Source: Alistipes sp. CAG:435
Lineage (GTDB): Bacteria > Bacteroidota > Bacteroidia > Bacteroidales > UBA932
DNA: 24,119 bases
NCBI GenBank assembly: GCA_000433355.1
Contig: FR893108.1
Span: 1-24,119 of the forward strand
Reading direction: 5' to 3'
The translations under genes and the position numbers were made by a program. Of this stretch, positions 7,558-15,965 are shown piece after piece. Position 1 is the stretch's first letter. Each line of letters begins with the position of its first letter. Below the pieces are notes generated by a model. It was given only the letters and a program-made list of their open reading frames with translations. It was not told the DNA's origin and did not search any database.

Positions 7558-7735
7558 GTGCGCATAACCTTGCCGCTCACGCACCGGTCCTGTCTAAAGA
7601 ACCTTCTGTGCGTGAAAGAATCAGCCTTACGCACTGAAGGTGGTTTACGGATAAGTGGTGCGTGGATAAATCTGATTTACGCACGAGTGCCGGGTATGTT
7701 CAAGTCCAGTGCGCAGATGAGCATGATTTACGCAC
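7558..7735. repeat. Array of four spaced palindromes, 50-bp period
   Basis: Four 27-bp imperfect palindromes of the form GTGCG-N17-CGCAC begin at 7558, 7608, 7658 and 7709. Spacers between them are 23, 23 and 24 bp and differ in sequence. The ends are invariant and three of the four right arms read TTACGCAC, while the centres differ. The array fills the 192-bp gap between two convergent genes. It is too short and its repeats too varied for a CRISPR; a REP-type cluster, a set of protein-binding sites or a bidirectional terminator are possible. Confidence 0.8.
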
Positions 7736-7741
7736 GAAAGC

Positions 7742-9061
7742 TTAAAAAATCAGTTTCTGTCCCCTGTAGAAGTCCAGCAACTTGGCCGAGAACAGGAACT
7801 CGTAGCGGGCGCGGGCCAGATTGGATTCTGATTCCAGGAAACTGTCCCGAGCCTCGTTGAACTCAGTGATGTTGGCCTTGCCGTTCTCGTACTTCGCAAG
7901 CACAAGCTCGTACGACTCCTTCGCGCTGGCGTCAGCGTCCAGACTTGACCGGAATTTCTCATGAGCCGCCACAGCGTTGTAATACGCCTGCTGGATCTCC
8001 TTGTAGAGGCTTTTCTTGCTGTTTTCCAACTGCAACATCTGGTTCGTCCTCGAAAGCTCGGCGGAACGGATCTGGTTTCTGGTCTGGAATCCCGAGAAAA
8101 TCGGAATGCTCAGGCTAAGACCAAGATATTGGCTGAAATTGTTCTTGATCTGGTCTGCGAACGGATCGCTGGAATGACTGCTCATCGTGTAGTAATTGGT
8201 TCCCAGACCACCGCTGGCCATAAGAGATGGCAGACGGGCACCCTTGGCGTTCCTGATGGAATATTCAGTGGCATCCAGCCTGAACTGCTCCGCCTGGATT
8301 GACGGCTTGCAGGCCACTGCCTGCGCATAGATGTCCTCCGGATTGCTCAGAAGCAGCCCGTCAACCGAAACAGAAGGGCGGACGATAGAGAATCCTTCAG
8401 GATTCGGTAACTCCAACAACTGGCTCAGATCCAACAGCGACAATCGTAAACTGTTGGCGGCCTGAGTCTCAGACAGTCGGCTCTGTCCCAGCGCTGCTTT
8501 CTGCTGAGCCACCTGAACCTTGCTGGCCTTGCCGCTCAGCTCCATCGCCGAGAGTCTCTCGACCTGAAGCGAATCGATGCTGACCTGATTCCTGGCCACA
8601 TCCAGAAGCTCCATATTGTAGAGAATCTGCACATAAGCCTGCGCCACGGCGACACTGACATCTTCGCGAGCCTTCTGAAAATCAGCCGTCACGGCCTTGA
8701 GGTTCAGTTCGTCATGTTTAATCGAGTTGTTGATCCTGAGTCCTTGGAACACGGGCACTGAAGCTCCGAGGCTGACTCCCGTACTGGTAGTGTTGGTGTT
8801 TGAATAGGTGTTGTCAGCAGTCAATCCTCGTCCGAACGAGAAGTTCTCGCTTGCGCTTGCGCTCACACCCGGCAACCTGCTGTTCCTGGATGTGTTCAAT
8901 TGAATTTCCTGCTGCTTGACCTGAATCTCCTGCTGTTTGAGGGAAATGTTGTTCTCAAGAGCGTGCGCTATGCAGTCCTGAAGCGTCCACAGCCTGCCAT
9001 CCTGCGCGGAAAGCCCCACCGTCAGCAGACCAAAAATAATCAATGAACATATTCTTTTCAT
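7742..9061 (-). CDS. TolC-family outer-membrane efflux protein
   Basis: The 439-residue protein has a signal peptide (MKRICSLIIFGLLTVGLSAQ) followed by WTLQDCIAHALENNISLKQQE, the usual TolC-family opening. The rest alternates long helices with two outer-membrane strand regions (around SRLPGVSASASENFSFGRG and ARLPSLMASGGLGTNYY), and it ends with NITEFNEARDSFLESESNLARARYEFLFSAKLLDFYRG. The start at 9061 is chosen because it puts the signal peptide first; a longer frame from 9097 adds 12 residues overlapping the previous gene. It should form the outer-membrane channel for the ABC pump encoded upstream in the same operon, only 4 nt after the adaptor gene. The substrate is unknown. Confidence 0.92.
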   Translation of the reverse strand: MKRICSLIIFGLLTVGLSAQDGRLWTLQDCIAHALENNISLKQQEIQVKQQEIQLNTSRNSRLPGVSASASENFSFGRGLTADNTYSNTNTTSTGVSLGASVPVFQGLRINNSIKHDELNLKAVTADFQKAREDVSVAVAQAYVQILYNMELLDVARNQVSIDSLQVERLSAMELSGKASKVQVAQQKAALGQSRLSETQAANSLRLSLLDLSQLLELPNPEGFSIVRPSVSVDGLLLSNPEDIYAQAVACKPSIQAEQFRLDATEYSIRNAKGARLPSLMASGGLGTNYYTMSSHSSDPFADQIKNNFSQYLGLSLSIPIFSGFQTRNQIRSAELSRTNQMLQLENSKKSLYKEIQQAYYNAVAAHEKFRSSLDADASAKESYELVLAKYENGKANITEFNEARDSFLESESNLARARYEFLFSAKLLDFYRGQKLIF

Positions 9062-9065
9062 AGCG

Positions 9066-10163
9066 CTATTTCTTGTCTGTGAATATCTGATTACCACGGA
9101 CTTTCTGATCCTTGCCCAGTCCGCTCTTCACCTCTATCTTGACCCCGTCGCTCAGCCCTGTGGTGACAGGCTGGCGTTTATACTGTCCGTCACCCTCGGC
9201 AAGATAGACGAACGTGGAATCCTTCTCAAATGAGATTGCCGCCTCAGGCACTGCCAAAACTGAGTCGGCGTGCTCCAAAGTGATCTCGGCGTTCGCGCTG
9301 TAGCCTGAACGGATCTTCACGCTGTCCAACTGGCTTACCCTGGCCTTGATCTCGAACTGGTTAGCACCGTTGTTCTGCACGGCCTTCGGGGAAATATATT
9401 CAAGGACAGCGTCCATTTCCACGCCCTGCACCGCTCCGATGGTGATTCTCATCATCGTGCCTTCATCGACCTTGCCGACCTCTGTCTCATCCAGATTGCC
9501 CTTGAATATGAGGTCGTTCATATCGGCCACCGTGGCTATGGTTGTTCCGTCGTTGAATGTGTTGCTCTGGATCACCGAGTTACCGACTTTGACCGGAACA
9601 TCGAGGATCAACCCTGTGATTGTCGAGCGGATCAGCGTCGAGCTGGCCGTGGCGTTGCGCTTTGACACTCCGTCCCTGACAACCTCCAGAGCCTCCTCAG
9701 CTGCTTCTTTTTCCTCCTTTGCCTGATCCAGGGCCTGACGCACTTGGTCATATTCCTCAGCACTCACCAACTGCTTGTCGTAGAGAGCCTTTTCACGTCC
9801 GAAGTTGGTCTGTGCCTGCTCAAGGTTCAATTCGGCGATGCGCAAACGGCTCTGCGCCGAACTCAGCGAACCCATCTCAGGAATGACCTTGACCTTGGCG
9901 ATCACCTCGCCTTCCTTCACCTGGTCACCAGCCTCCTTGTAGATCTCGGATATGATGCCGCTGATCTGCGGCTTGATGTTCACCTCGTCACGCGGCTCAA
10001 TGGTGCCGGTGATGAGGGTGGTCTTCTTGATGTCGGCGATCTCGGCGGAAAGCTCCTCGTAGCGGATCTCCTGCGGACGTGACTTTTTCCAAAGGAAGTA
10101 GAATGTGCCAGCGAACACCACGATGATGGCGGCGAACAGAATGTACTTGAAATACTTTTTCAT
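9066..10163 (-). CDS. MacA/HlyD-like periplasmic adaptor (membrane-fusion protein)
   Basis: This 365-residue protein has a single N-terminal membrane segment (YILFAAIIVVFAGTFYFLW) and a periplasmic body. A lipoyl/barrel-sandwich half (TGTIEPRDEVNIKPQISGII) is followed by a long alpha-helical hairpin (about residues 100-165, LRIAELNLEQAQTNFGREKA onward), the second lipoyl half (ITGLILDVPVKVGNSV) and beta-barrel domains. It bridges the inner-membrane ABC permeases to the TolC channel. Its place between permease and TolC genes fits the MacA role. No lipobox is seen, so it is anchored by its transmembrane helix. What it exports cannot be read; MacAB systems move macrolides, peptides, lipids or siderophores. 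Confidence 0.9.
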   Translation of the reverse strand: MKKYFKYILFAAIIVVFAGTFYFLWKKSRPQEIRYEELSAEIADIKKTTLITGTIEPRDEVNIKPQISGIISEIYKEAGDQVKEGEVIAKVKVIPEMGSLSSAQSRLRIAELNLEQAQTNFGREKALYDKQLVSAEEYDQVRQALDQAKEEKEAAEEALEVVRDGVSKRNATASSTLIRSTITGLILDVPVKVGNSVIQSNTFNDGTTIATVADMNDLIFKGNLDETEVGKVDEGTMMRITIGAVQGVEMDAVLEYISPKAVQNNGANQFEIKARVSQLDSVKIRSGYSANAEITLEHADSVLAVPEAAISFEKDSTFVYLAEGDGQYKRQPVTTGLSDGVKIEVKSGLGKDQKVRGNQIFTDKK

Positions 10164-10256
10164 ATTGCTTGACTTTTTATTTCCGAATATTGATTCTTGA
10201 CTATCTATCTTTGAATATGTTTGCTCATCCTTAATATGTCTTGTTCCAGAAGCGGC

Positions 10257-11510
10257 TTATTCATCCCTCATAGCGTCCACCGGTTTGATGCTCATCGCCC
10301 TGGCCGCCGGGGCGAGTCCTGCCACGACTCCGAGAACCGTCAGCCCGAGAAGAGTTCCGACCGCTGTCCAGAAACTGATCTGGAACGGAGCCTGTAGGAT
10401 ACCGTCTGTCGTGAAGGCCAGCTCCAATCCTTGCAGGATCAGCACCGAGAACAGCAGGCCCAACATTCCGGCCACGGCTGTCAGCAGGATGCTTTCCCAG
10501 ATGATCTGCGATAGAATCATCTTCGGAGTCGCTCCAATGGCTCGGCGGATTCCGATTTCCGTGGTACGTTCCCGGACCGTCACCATCATAATGTTCGAGA
10601 CGCCGATCACACCGGCCAGCAACGTCCCGATTCCAATTAGCCAGATCAGGAAGTTCACGCCTTTGAACAGACTGTCTATCATCATGAAAAACATTTCGGT
10701 GTTGAGGACGGTGACTGCCTGTTCATCTGTCGGGTCTATGTAGTGGTTGCTTGCGATGGCTTTTCTGATCTTCGGGATGATGTCGCTCATCACGATCCCT
10801 TCTTTAGCCGTGACCGCCATCACCTGTACTTTGTCACCCATATTGTAAACGGCCTGCACTACGGAAATCGGAATCACAATGGCCTCGGTCTGCCTGCCTC
10901 CGAAGCTGATGACACTGTGTTCGTTGTAATCAACTCCTATGACCTGGTAATATGCCGGGCCGATCTTGATTCTGGTTCCGCACGGATCCACCCCCTTGGG
11001 ATAGAGGTTTTCGTAAACCTGCTTTCCTATCACGCAGACCTTGCGTTTCTGCGCCACGTCCATCTCGTTGATGTAGCGTCCGTAAACTATCGTCGGTGTC
11101 TCTATTTTAGCGAAGTCGGCCTTCAACCCCTTGACGTTGCACCTTGATGACTTGTCCTCGTAGGTTGCCTCGCCTCTGGACCAACTGAAGCATTGAGGCG
11201 ACACGATGTCCACTTCAGGAACCTTTTCCTTGAGAATCTCCACGTCCTTGATGTTCATCTCCCAGTAACGTCCCTTGTTGAAGCCTTTGTATGGCTTGGA
11301 CGTGTTCTGGGACCAGATCATCGCCGAGTTGGAAGCAAACCCTCCCATCTGCTGGTTCAGCATCACCTTGAACCCGTCGCCGCCGCCCAGCAGGAACAGC
11401 AGCATGAATATTCCCCAGAACACCCCGAACCCGGTCAGCAGGCTCCGTCCCTTGTTGCGGGTCAGCGTGTCAAGGATTTCCTTGAATCGGTCTATATCGA
11501 AAAATTTCAT
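10257..11510 (-). CDS. MacB-like ABC transporter permease (FtsX fold), second of two
   Basis: The 417-residue membrane protein has the MacB-type layout: an N-terminal membrane helix (SLLTGFGVFWGIFMLLFLLGGG), a large periplasmic domain (about residues 45-280), then three helices near the C-terminus. The FtsX signature IGVSNIMMVTVRERTTEIGIRRAIGATP sits at the cytoplasmic loop and the protein ends PAARAMSIKPVDAMRDE. It has no ATPase domain, so it must use the separate ATPase encoded at 12886-13608. It is a diverged paralogue of the next-upstream permease, and the two may form a heterodimer, which is common in Bacteroidetes operons of this type. A 93-nt gap separates it from the adaptor gene. Confidence 0.92.
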   Translation of the reverse strand: MKFFDIDRFKEILDTLTRNKGRSLLTGFGVFWGIFMLLFLLGGGDGFKVMLNQQMGGFASNSAMIWSQNTSKPYKGFNKGRYWEMNIKDVEILKEKVPEVDIVSPQCFSWSRGEATYEDKSSRCNVKGLKADFAKIETPTIVYGRYINEMDVAQKRKVCVIGKQVYENLYPKGVDPCGTRIKIGPAYYQVIGVDYNEHSVISFGGRQTEAIVIPISVVQAVYNMGDKVQVMAVTAKEGIVMSDIIPKIRKAIASNHYIDPTDEQAVTVLNTEMFFMMIDSLFKGVNFLIWLIGIGTLLAGVIGVSNIMMVTVRERTTEIGIRRAIGATPKMILSQIIWESILLTAVAGMLGLLFSVLILQGLELAFTTDGILQAPFQISFWTAVGTLLGLTVLGVVAGLAPAARAMSIKPVDAMRDE

Positions 11511-11577
11511 TTGAATATTCCTTTCAATCTTTTATGAATATATTCCATTATTTTAGTCACTTCATTTTGAATATTCG

Positions 11578-12882
11578 TCATTCGCTGCGGAGGGCTTCGA
11601 TCGGGCGGACCTTGGCGGCTTTTCGGGCGGGGGCGAGGCCGGCGATGGTGCCGGCGATGACCAGCAGGATTGTGGCTCCGAAGCAGACGTTCAGGCCGAC
11701 CGTAGGATCTTTAAAGACCGTCTGCTGGAAAAGCCCGAAGTCCATCACCATATTTCCGGAAATATGATCGAGCCACTCGTTGGCCAGAACTCCGAGCACC
11801 ATTCCGACGTAGCCGAAGAACGCGGTGATGATGATACTTTCGGAAATGATCAGTTTCAGTATGGCCCACGGGCTCGCGCCGATCGCCTTGCGGATCCCGA
11901 ACTCGTGCGTGCGCTCCTTGACAGAAATCAGCATGATGTTCGAGACACCCACGATCCCGCTCAGGAGGGTGAGGATTCCGATGATCCAGAGCGCTGTCCT
12001 GATCATTGACATTCCTTTGTTCATCTCCATGCTCATTGTCAGGAGATTCCATATTCCCACAGCCCTCTTGTCGTCCGGGGCGGCGTTGTGGTTTTTGTTC
12101 AGCGATGCGCGCAGCCGATCCTCGAACGCCCTGTTGTCTTCCTCGGTGTCCAGCCCGTGGAACGAGAAAGTATATTCATCAATATCTTTGCCCCTGTTGT
12201 AGATTGTCCGGATGGTGGTGATCGGAGCGTAGAGGCTGGACCAACCGTTCTCGTTCGGCCTGAGGATGCCGATGACCTGAAACATCGAAGAGTTGATCTT
12301 GACATATTTCCCGATCAGGGCCTCAGCCGCGGCTGCCTTTTGAAGAGCCGTCAGCCCTTCCTCTTTCTCTCCGGTCACGCCCAAAAGCTCCCTCGCGTCG
12401 TTGCTGTCCATCACTATGACCCTTCTCCTCTCCTTGATGTCTATCTCGTTGACGAACCTGCCGTAGAGGAGGCTGAGCTTGTTCATTTCTGAATATTCAG
12501 GGCTGACTCCGCTGACCTGCTTGACGATGTATTCCTTGCCGTAGCTTGTGGTGAGGCTCGCTTGGGTGAGTATTGTTCCGGCCTTTTCCACATTATCAGC
12601 GAAGTCCGGACCGAGGGTGATGTCTATGTCTTTGTCGTTCAAGTCGATCCTTCGGCCTTCCCGCATTCCGTTGTACGGCTTGGAAGTGTAGCCTCCCCAG
12701 ACGTTCATCGTGTTGGTCATGTAGTCGCTGTTGTTGCTCTCAAGGGCGTGGATCAGGCCGTTGCCGGCGCCAAGCAGGAAGATGAGCATGAATATTCCCC
12801 AGGCCACAGCGAAGCCGGTGAGGGCGGTGCGGAGCTTGTTCCTCCGGATGTTGCTCCAGATTTCTTCAAACAGGTCTCTCAT
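11578..12882 (-). CDS. MacB-like ABC transporter permease (FtsX fold), first of two
   Basis: The 434-residue protein has one N-terminal helix (ALTGFAVAWGIFMLIFLLGAG), a periplasmic domain of about 230 residues and three C-terminal helices. The FtsX signature reads VGVSNIMLISVKERTHEFGIRKAIGASP and the tail is LAPARKAAKVRPIEALRSE. It follows the ATPase gene by only 3 nt, so the two are surely co-transcribed and probably co-translated. The 67-nt gap to the next permease holds two GAATATTC octamers and one overlapping GAATATATTC. Its role is the mechanotransmission half of a tripartite efflux complex. Confidence 0.92.
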   Translation of the reverse strand: MRDLFEEIWSNIRRNKLRTALTGFAVAWGIFMLIFLLGAGNGLIHALESNNSDYMTNTMNVWGGYTSKPYNGMREGRRIDLNDKDIDITLGPDFADNVEKAGTILTQASLTTSYGKEYIVKQVSGVSPEYSEMNKLSLLYGRFVNEIDIKERRRVIVMDSNDARELLGVTGEKEEGLTALQKAAAAEALIGKYVKINSSMFQVIGILRPNENGWSSLYAPITTIRTIYNRGKDIDEYTFSFHGLDTEEDNRAFEDRLRASLNKNHNAAPDDKRAVGIWNLLTMSMEMNKGMSMIRTALWIIGILTLLSGIVGVSNIMLISVKERTHEFGIRKAIGASPWAILKLIISESIIITAFFGYVGMVLGVLANEWLDHISGNMVMDFGLFQQTVFKDPTVGLNVCFGATILLVIAGTIAGLAPARKAAKVRPIEALRSE

Positions 12883-12885
12883 CGC

Positions 12886-13608
12886 TTACTTCATTATAGT
12901 GCCCTCGCCGAACGGAGACGCATCGTGTCTGATGTTCTGCTCGATTTTGCCGATGATTCCGTCCTTGATGTGGATGATGCGGTTGGTGAAGTTGGCTACT
13001 CCGCTCTCGTGGGTCACGACGATGATGGTCATGTTCTCCTTCTCGTTGAGTTCCCGCAGCTGGTTCATGATCTCCACGGAAGTCTTTGAGTCCAAGGCTC
13101 CTGTGGGTTCATCGGCAAGGATGATCTCCGGTTTTGTGATCAACGCGCGGGCGATCGCCACCCTCTGCTTCTGGCCTCCGGACATCTCGTTAGGATAGTG
13201 GTCAGCCCACTCTTTCAGCCCAAGTCTTTCCAGAAATTCCATCGCCATCCTGTGCCGCTTCTGCCTGCCGACACCTTGATAGAAAAGCGGCAGCTCGACA
13301 TTCTCCGCCGCCGTCTTGAACCCTATCAGATTGTAGGACTGGAATATGAATCCGATCATCTTGTTCCTGTACTCGGCGGCTTTTGTTTCGGAGAGATTCC
13401 AGATCAGGTTGCCATTTATGCGATATTCACCAGAATCGTAGTTGTCCAATATTCCAAGAATATTCAGAAGCGTGGATTTGCCTGATCCCGACGCTCCCAT
13501 AATCGAGACGAACTCGCCCTTCTCTATGGTCAGGTCAATGCCCTTGAGCACGTGCAGAGGCTGCGCGCCTTGATAGGTCTTGTTGACATCTTTTAGTTCA
13601 ATCAGCAT
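12886..13608 (-). CDS. ABC transporter ATP-binding protein, MacB/LolD type
   Basis: The 240-residue cytoplasmic ATPase energises the two permeases encoded downstream. Walker A is GASGSGKST (38-46), the Q-loop is IFQSYNLI (about 88-95), the ABC signature is MSGGQKQR (142-149, M in place of the usual L), Walker B is IILADEPTGALDS (162-174), and the switch histidine is in VVTHES (about 198-203). The C-terminal 25 residues after the core (GKIEQNIRHDASPFGEG) extend past the usual end and are not recognised. It is the first gene of the operon, behind a promoter with a palindromic operator. Confidence 0.95.
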   Translation of the reverse strand: MLIELKDVNKTYQGAQPLHVLKGIDLTIEKGEFVSIMGASGSGKSTLLNILGILDNYDSGEYRINGNLIWNLSETKAAEYRNKMIGFIFQSYNLIGFKTAAENVELPLFYQGVGRQKRHRMAMEFLERLGLKEWADHYPNEMSGGQKQRVAIARALITKPEIILADEPTGALDSKTSVEIMNQLRELNEKENMTIIVVTHESGVANFTNRIIHIKDGIIGKIEQNIRHDASPFGEGTIMK

Positions 13609-13695
13609 TTGGTTGTTATCTTTTTTGCCCTATGGGCTGTTGTTTCTTTTTCATATACTTCTTGAAGATTGTCTTGTCTTCTTTACTGGTCTTCC

Positions 13696-13719
13696 GTCAC
13701 TTCGACAAGCTCTGTGACC
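13696..13719 (-). repeat. Palindromic repeat, TGTCGAAG family, in the operon leader
   Basis: The imperfect palindrome GTCACTTCGACA followed by AGCTCTGTGACC shares its core TTCGACA-x-GCTC and its GTGACC end with the repeats inside the helicase and QueH genes. It lies about 40 nt downstream of the export-operon transcription start. Confidence 0.7.
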
Positions 13720-13739
13720 GGATATTTCTCACCTGTTTT

Positions 13740-13761
13740 GTGTATTAGTTTATTAATACAC
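13740..13761. promoter_or_regulatory. Palindromic operator at the export-operon start site
   Basis: Perfect 8-bp arms GTGTATTA (13740-13747) and TAATACAC (13754-13761) flank a 6-nt centre. The site lies immediately downstream of the leftward -7 box, so a dimeric repressor bound here would cover the transcription start. No regulator gene is adjacent. Confidence 0.7.
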
Positions 13762-13763
13762 TG

Positions 13764-13793
13764 CAAAGATAGGTATGTTTTTCTATAAAGCAA
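13764..13793 (-). promoter_or_regulatory. Leftward Bacteroidetes-type promoter of the export operon
   Basis: On the minus strand TATCTTTG (13771 to 13764) matches TAnnTTTG, and TTG (13793 to 13791) lies 19 nt upstream as the -33 element. The predicted start is near 13758, about 150 nt before the ATPase ATG. Confidence 0.72.
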
Positions 13794-13939
13794 TAGTTTT
13801 TTGAAGGAAATTCACAAACGCTTAAATATAACGTTTTAGCGCCAGATTTATAACAAAATACACGCCAATTAATAGAAAATGTTTATCTTGTGGTTTGGAT
13901 TTGCAAGCCCAAGACTGAGATAAACTTTTTAGCACAATA

Positions 13940-14959
13940 ATGAATATGAAAGGATTAGCGTTTAAGAGTGTGATGATGGCGACACTGCTGTCGCTGCCGA
14001 TGATGTTATGTGGATGCAACGGGAACAACAAGGGTAAGCAGGAAACCCCGGTCGTGTATTTTACGAAGGACATCTCTCCAGAGGCTCTTGTGAAACTGTA
14101 CGAGGCGTTGGGTGTTGAGGCGCAGAGGAAAGTCGCCGTAAAGATCTCCACAGGAGAGTCCGAGAAGTCCAATCATCTGAGGCCAGAGTTTATCGCACCG
14201 CTCGTGCATAAAGTCAACGGAACCATAGTTGAGTGCAACACGGCCTATGGCGGAAACCGCTGCAACACAGAGGATCACCTCAAGGCGATCGCTGAAAGAG
14301 GCTATGACAAGATCGCTCCGGTGGACATTATGGATTCGGAAGGCGAGATTAAGATTCCTGTGAAGGATGACAAATGGATCAAGTACGACATAGTCGGCTC
14401 TCACATCGCCAATTACGATTTTATGATCGACTTGTCGCACTTCAAAGGACACGCGATGGGTGGATTCGGTGGAGCCTTGAAGAACGCTTCCATCGGTGTG
14501 GCTTCCCGAAACGGCAAGGCGTACATCCACACGGCTGGCAAGGCTGAGGACTATCAGCTTCTGTGGCAGAACCTTCCTGAGAAGTGGGACGAAAGCCCGG
14601 AGGGCAACACTCCGTTCATCGAGTCGATGGCCGCCGCCGCCCAGGCCGTCAATGATTATTTCGCCGCCAAGAAAGGAATTGTGTACATCAATGTCCTTAA
14701 TAATCTCTCAATTGACTGTGACTGCGACGGTGATCCTCACAAGCCGACAATAAAGGACATCGGAATGGCAGCTTCCCTCGATCCGGTCGCCCTTGACAAG
14801 TTCTGCCTCGATCAGGTGTTCAACCTTCCGAAAGACAAGGACAACGACACACAGGCCCTCCTCGACAGGATCAGCCAGCGTCACGGCATCCGCATCGTGT
14901 ACCGTGCTGAGGAAATGGGTCTTGGCTCCACTGAATATGTCGTCAAGGACATTGACTGA
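13940..14959 (+). CDS. DUF362-family lipoprotein
   Basis: The 339-residue protein begins with a hydrophobic signal (about residues 5-23) and a cysteine pair in LCGCNG (C24, C26), which suggests lipid attachment and an envelope location. The body matches DUF362: VVYFTKDISPEALVKLYEAL, KVAVKISTGES, then DFMIDLSHFKGHAMGGFGGALK and NASIGVASRNGK, with a late cysteine-rich patch INVLNNLSIDCDCDGD. Some DUF362 proteins carry ferredoxin-type cluster domains; this one has no CxxCxxCxxxC motif. Its biochemical role is unknown. A start at the second ATG (13946) is equally possible. It converges on the methyltransferase gene with a 10-nt gap. Confidence 0.82.
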   Translation: MNMKGLAFKSVMMATLLSLPMMLCGCNGNNKGKQETPVVYFTKDISPEALVKLYEALGVEAQRKVAVKISTGESEKSNHLRPEFIAPLVHKVNGTIVECNTAYGGNRCNTEDHLKAIAERGYDKIAPVDIMDSEGEIKIPVKDDKWIKYDIVGSHIANYDFMIDLSHFKGHAMGGFGGALKNASIGVASRNGKAYIHTAGKAEDYQLLWQNLPEKWDESPEGNTPFIESMAAAAQAVNDYFAAKKGIVYINVLNNLSIDCDCDGDPHKPTIKDIGMAASLDPVALDKFCLDQVFNLPKDKDNDTQALLDRISQRHGIRIVYRAEEMGLGSTEYVVKDID

Positions 14960-14969
14960 TTTCAACGCA

Positions 14970-15755
14970 TCACCTTGCCGAGACGATGTAGAAACAGGAG
15001 GTGGAGAGGAAGTTGCGGAGGAACGGGATGTGGTCGAGGCCGAGACGCAGACGGGTCGGGCGAAGATGGAACTTGGCCTTGTAGTGTGGGCTGATCAGCC
15101 ATAGTTTCCGCTCCATGATCTGGAAACCGGTTTCTCTGCAAAGGCGCTCGAACTTCTCCGGAGTCATCTTCGAGCGCTTGATGCTCAGAAGCTCATCAAT
15201 CTTGGCTGGATCTTCCTTGAATATTCTTAGATAGCCTCTGTAAAGGCTGGCCGGCAAGAGATGCATAAACGGAACTTTGGAGCAGACACCGCTCCGACAG
15301 ATCTGTTGGTGGCCTCCGAACGGCATCTGCCAGGCCGGGAATCCGAAGAACACGACTCCGTCCGGCTTCAGGAACTTTTTAAGACCTGAGAAGAAGGCCG
15401 GTTTGTCATCCGGCTCGATGTGCTCTATCACATCGTGGATCAGGATGATGTCAAAACGGTCGTCCCGAGGGGGCATATTCAGAAAGTTTCCGCTGATGAA
15501 CTCGCCCGGCATATTCCTTTTTGCGAAATATTCCTTGGCGTTGGCTATCTTGTTGGCAGCCAGGTCTATGCCTGTCACGCAGCATCCCGCTTCGGCGAAC
15601 GGCAAAAGGTTCCCGCCCTCGCCGCAGCCGATCTCCAGCACCCGTGTTCCGGCTCCGACGTTCTTGAACTTCCGGAGATAGTCAATGTAAAACTCCCGGG
15701 AAGTCTGGGCCAACTCCCTGAAATACCGTTCTCTGTCTGTGTGTCTCTTCTGCAT
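14970..15755 (-). CDS. Class I SAM-dependent methyltransferase
   Basis: The 261-residue cytoplasmic protein has motif I VLEIGCGEGGNLLPFAEAG, the acidic residue of motif II in GIDLAANKI, and a motif IV-like stretch FDIILIHDVIEHIEPDD, the set expected for a Rossmann-fold methyltransferase. The start at 15755 (MQKRHTDRERYFRELAQTSR) is preferred over 15821 because the extra 22 residues look unstructured. The basic C-terminal half (KRSKMTPEKFERLCRETGF and then WLISPHYKAKFHLRP) resembles Bacteroidetes methyltransferases found in glycan or lipid modification loci, but no such genes are near. The substrate is unknown. Confidence 0.85.
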   Translation of the reverse strand: MQKRHTDRERYFRELAQTSREFYIDYLRKFKNVGAGTRVLEIGCGEGGNLLPFAEAGCCVTGIDLAANKIANAKEYFAKRNMPGEFISGNFLNMPPRDDRFDIILIHDVIEHIEPDDKPAFFSGLKKFLKPDGVVFFGFPAWQMPFGGHQQICRSGVCSKVPFMHLLPASLYRGYLRIFKEDPAKIDELLSIKRSKMTPEKFERLCRETGFQIMERKLWLISPHYKAKFHLRPTRLRLGLDHIPFLRNFLSTSCFYIVSAR

Positions 15756-15836
15756 AGCGTTTGTCTGATGTCCCGGAAGCGGCCTTGTGGTCAAGCGATT
15801 CTGAAAAAACTTACTAAGCAACGGCTTCCGGACCGC

Positions 15837-15862
15837 AATATTAATAAAAAATGATTAATATT
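15837..15862. promoter_or_regulatory. AT-rich perfect palindrome upstream of the methyltransferase gene
   Basis: AATATTAAT (15837-15845) and ATTAATATT (15854-15862) are perfect 9-bp inverted arms around AAAAAATG. It lies about 80 nt before the methyltransferase start, where a regulator could bind. No -7 box was found beside it. Confidence 0.5.
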
Positions 15863-15965
15863 GAACGCATCATCTTGGCTTGTGACGATTATTCGCCATC
15901 AGAGTCTTTCTCCTGCCTTTCGCCGTGACCGCATCTTTGGCATAGGATTATTATTGAATTAGCTG

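Larger units (their letters stand above)
13609..13939. other. Divergent regulatory region between the export operon and the DUF362 gene
   Basis: This 331-nt stretch has no gene. It contains a leader of about 150 nt for the export operon with one palindromic repeat (13696-13719), then a palindromic operator and a leftward promoter. The part nearest the DUF362 start is AT-rich; near-matches to a rightward -7 box (TATCTTGT and TGGATTTG, about 13890-13915) are too weak to call. Confidence 0.6.

Noticed and set aside
7558..7735. CRISPR array
   Set aside because: Only four units, with palindrome centres as variable as the spacers and no cas genes in view.
7546..7860. Plus-strand frame across the palindrome array and the TolC 3' end
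   Set aside because: It runs into the antisense of the TolC gene and its peptide is a by-product of the repeats; no domain is seen.
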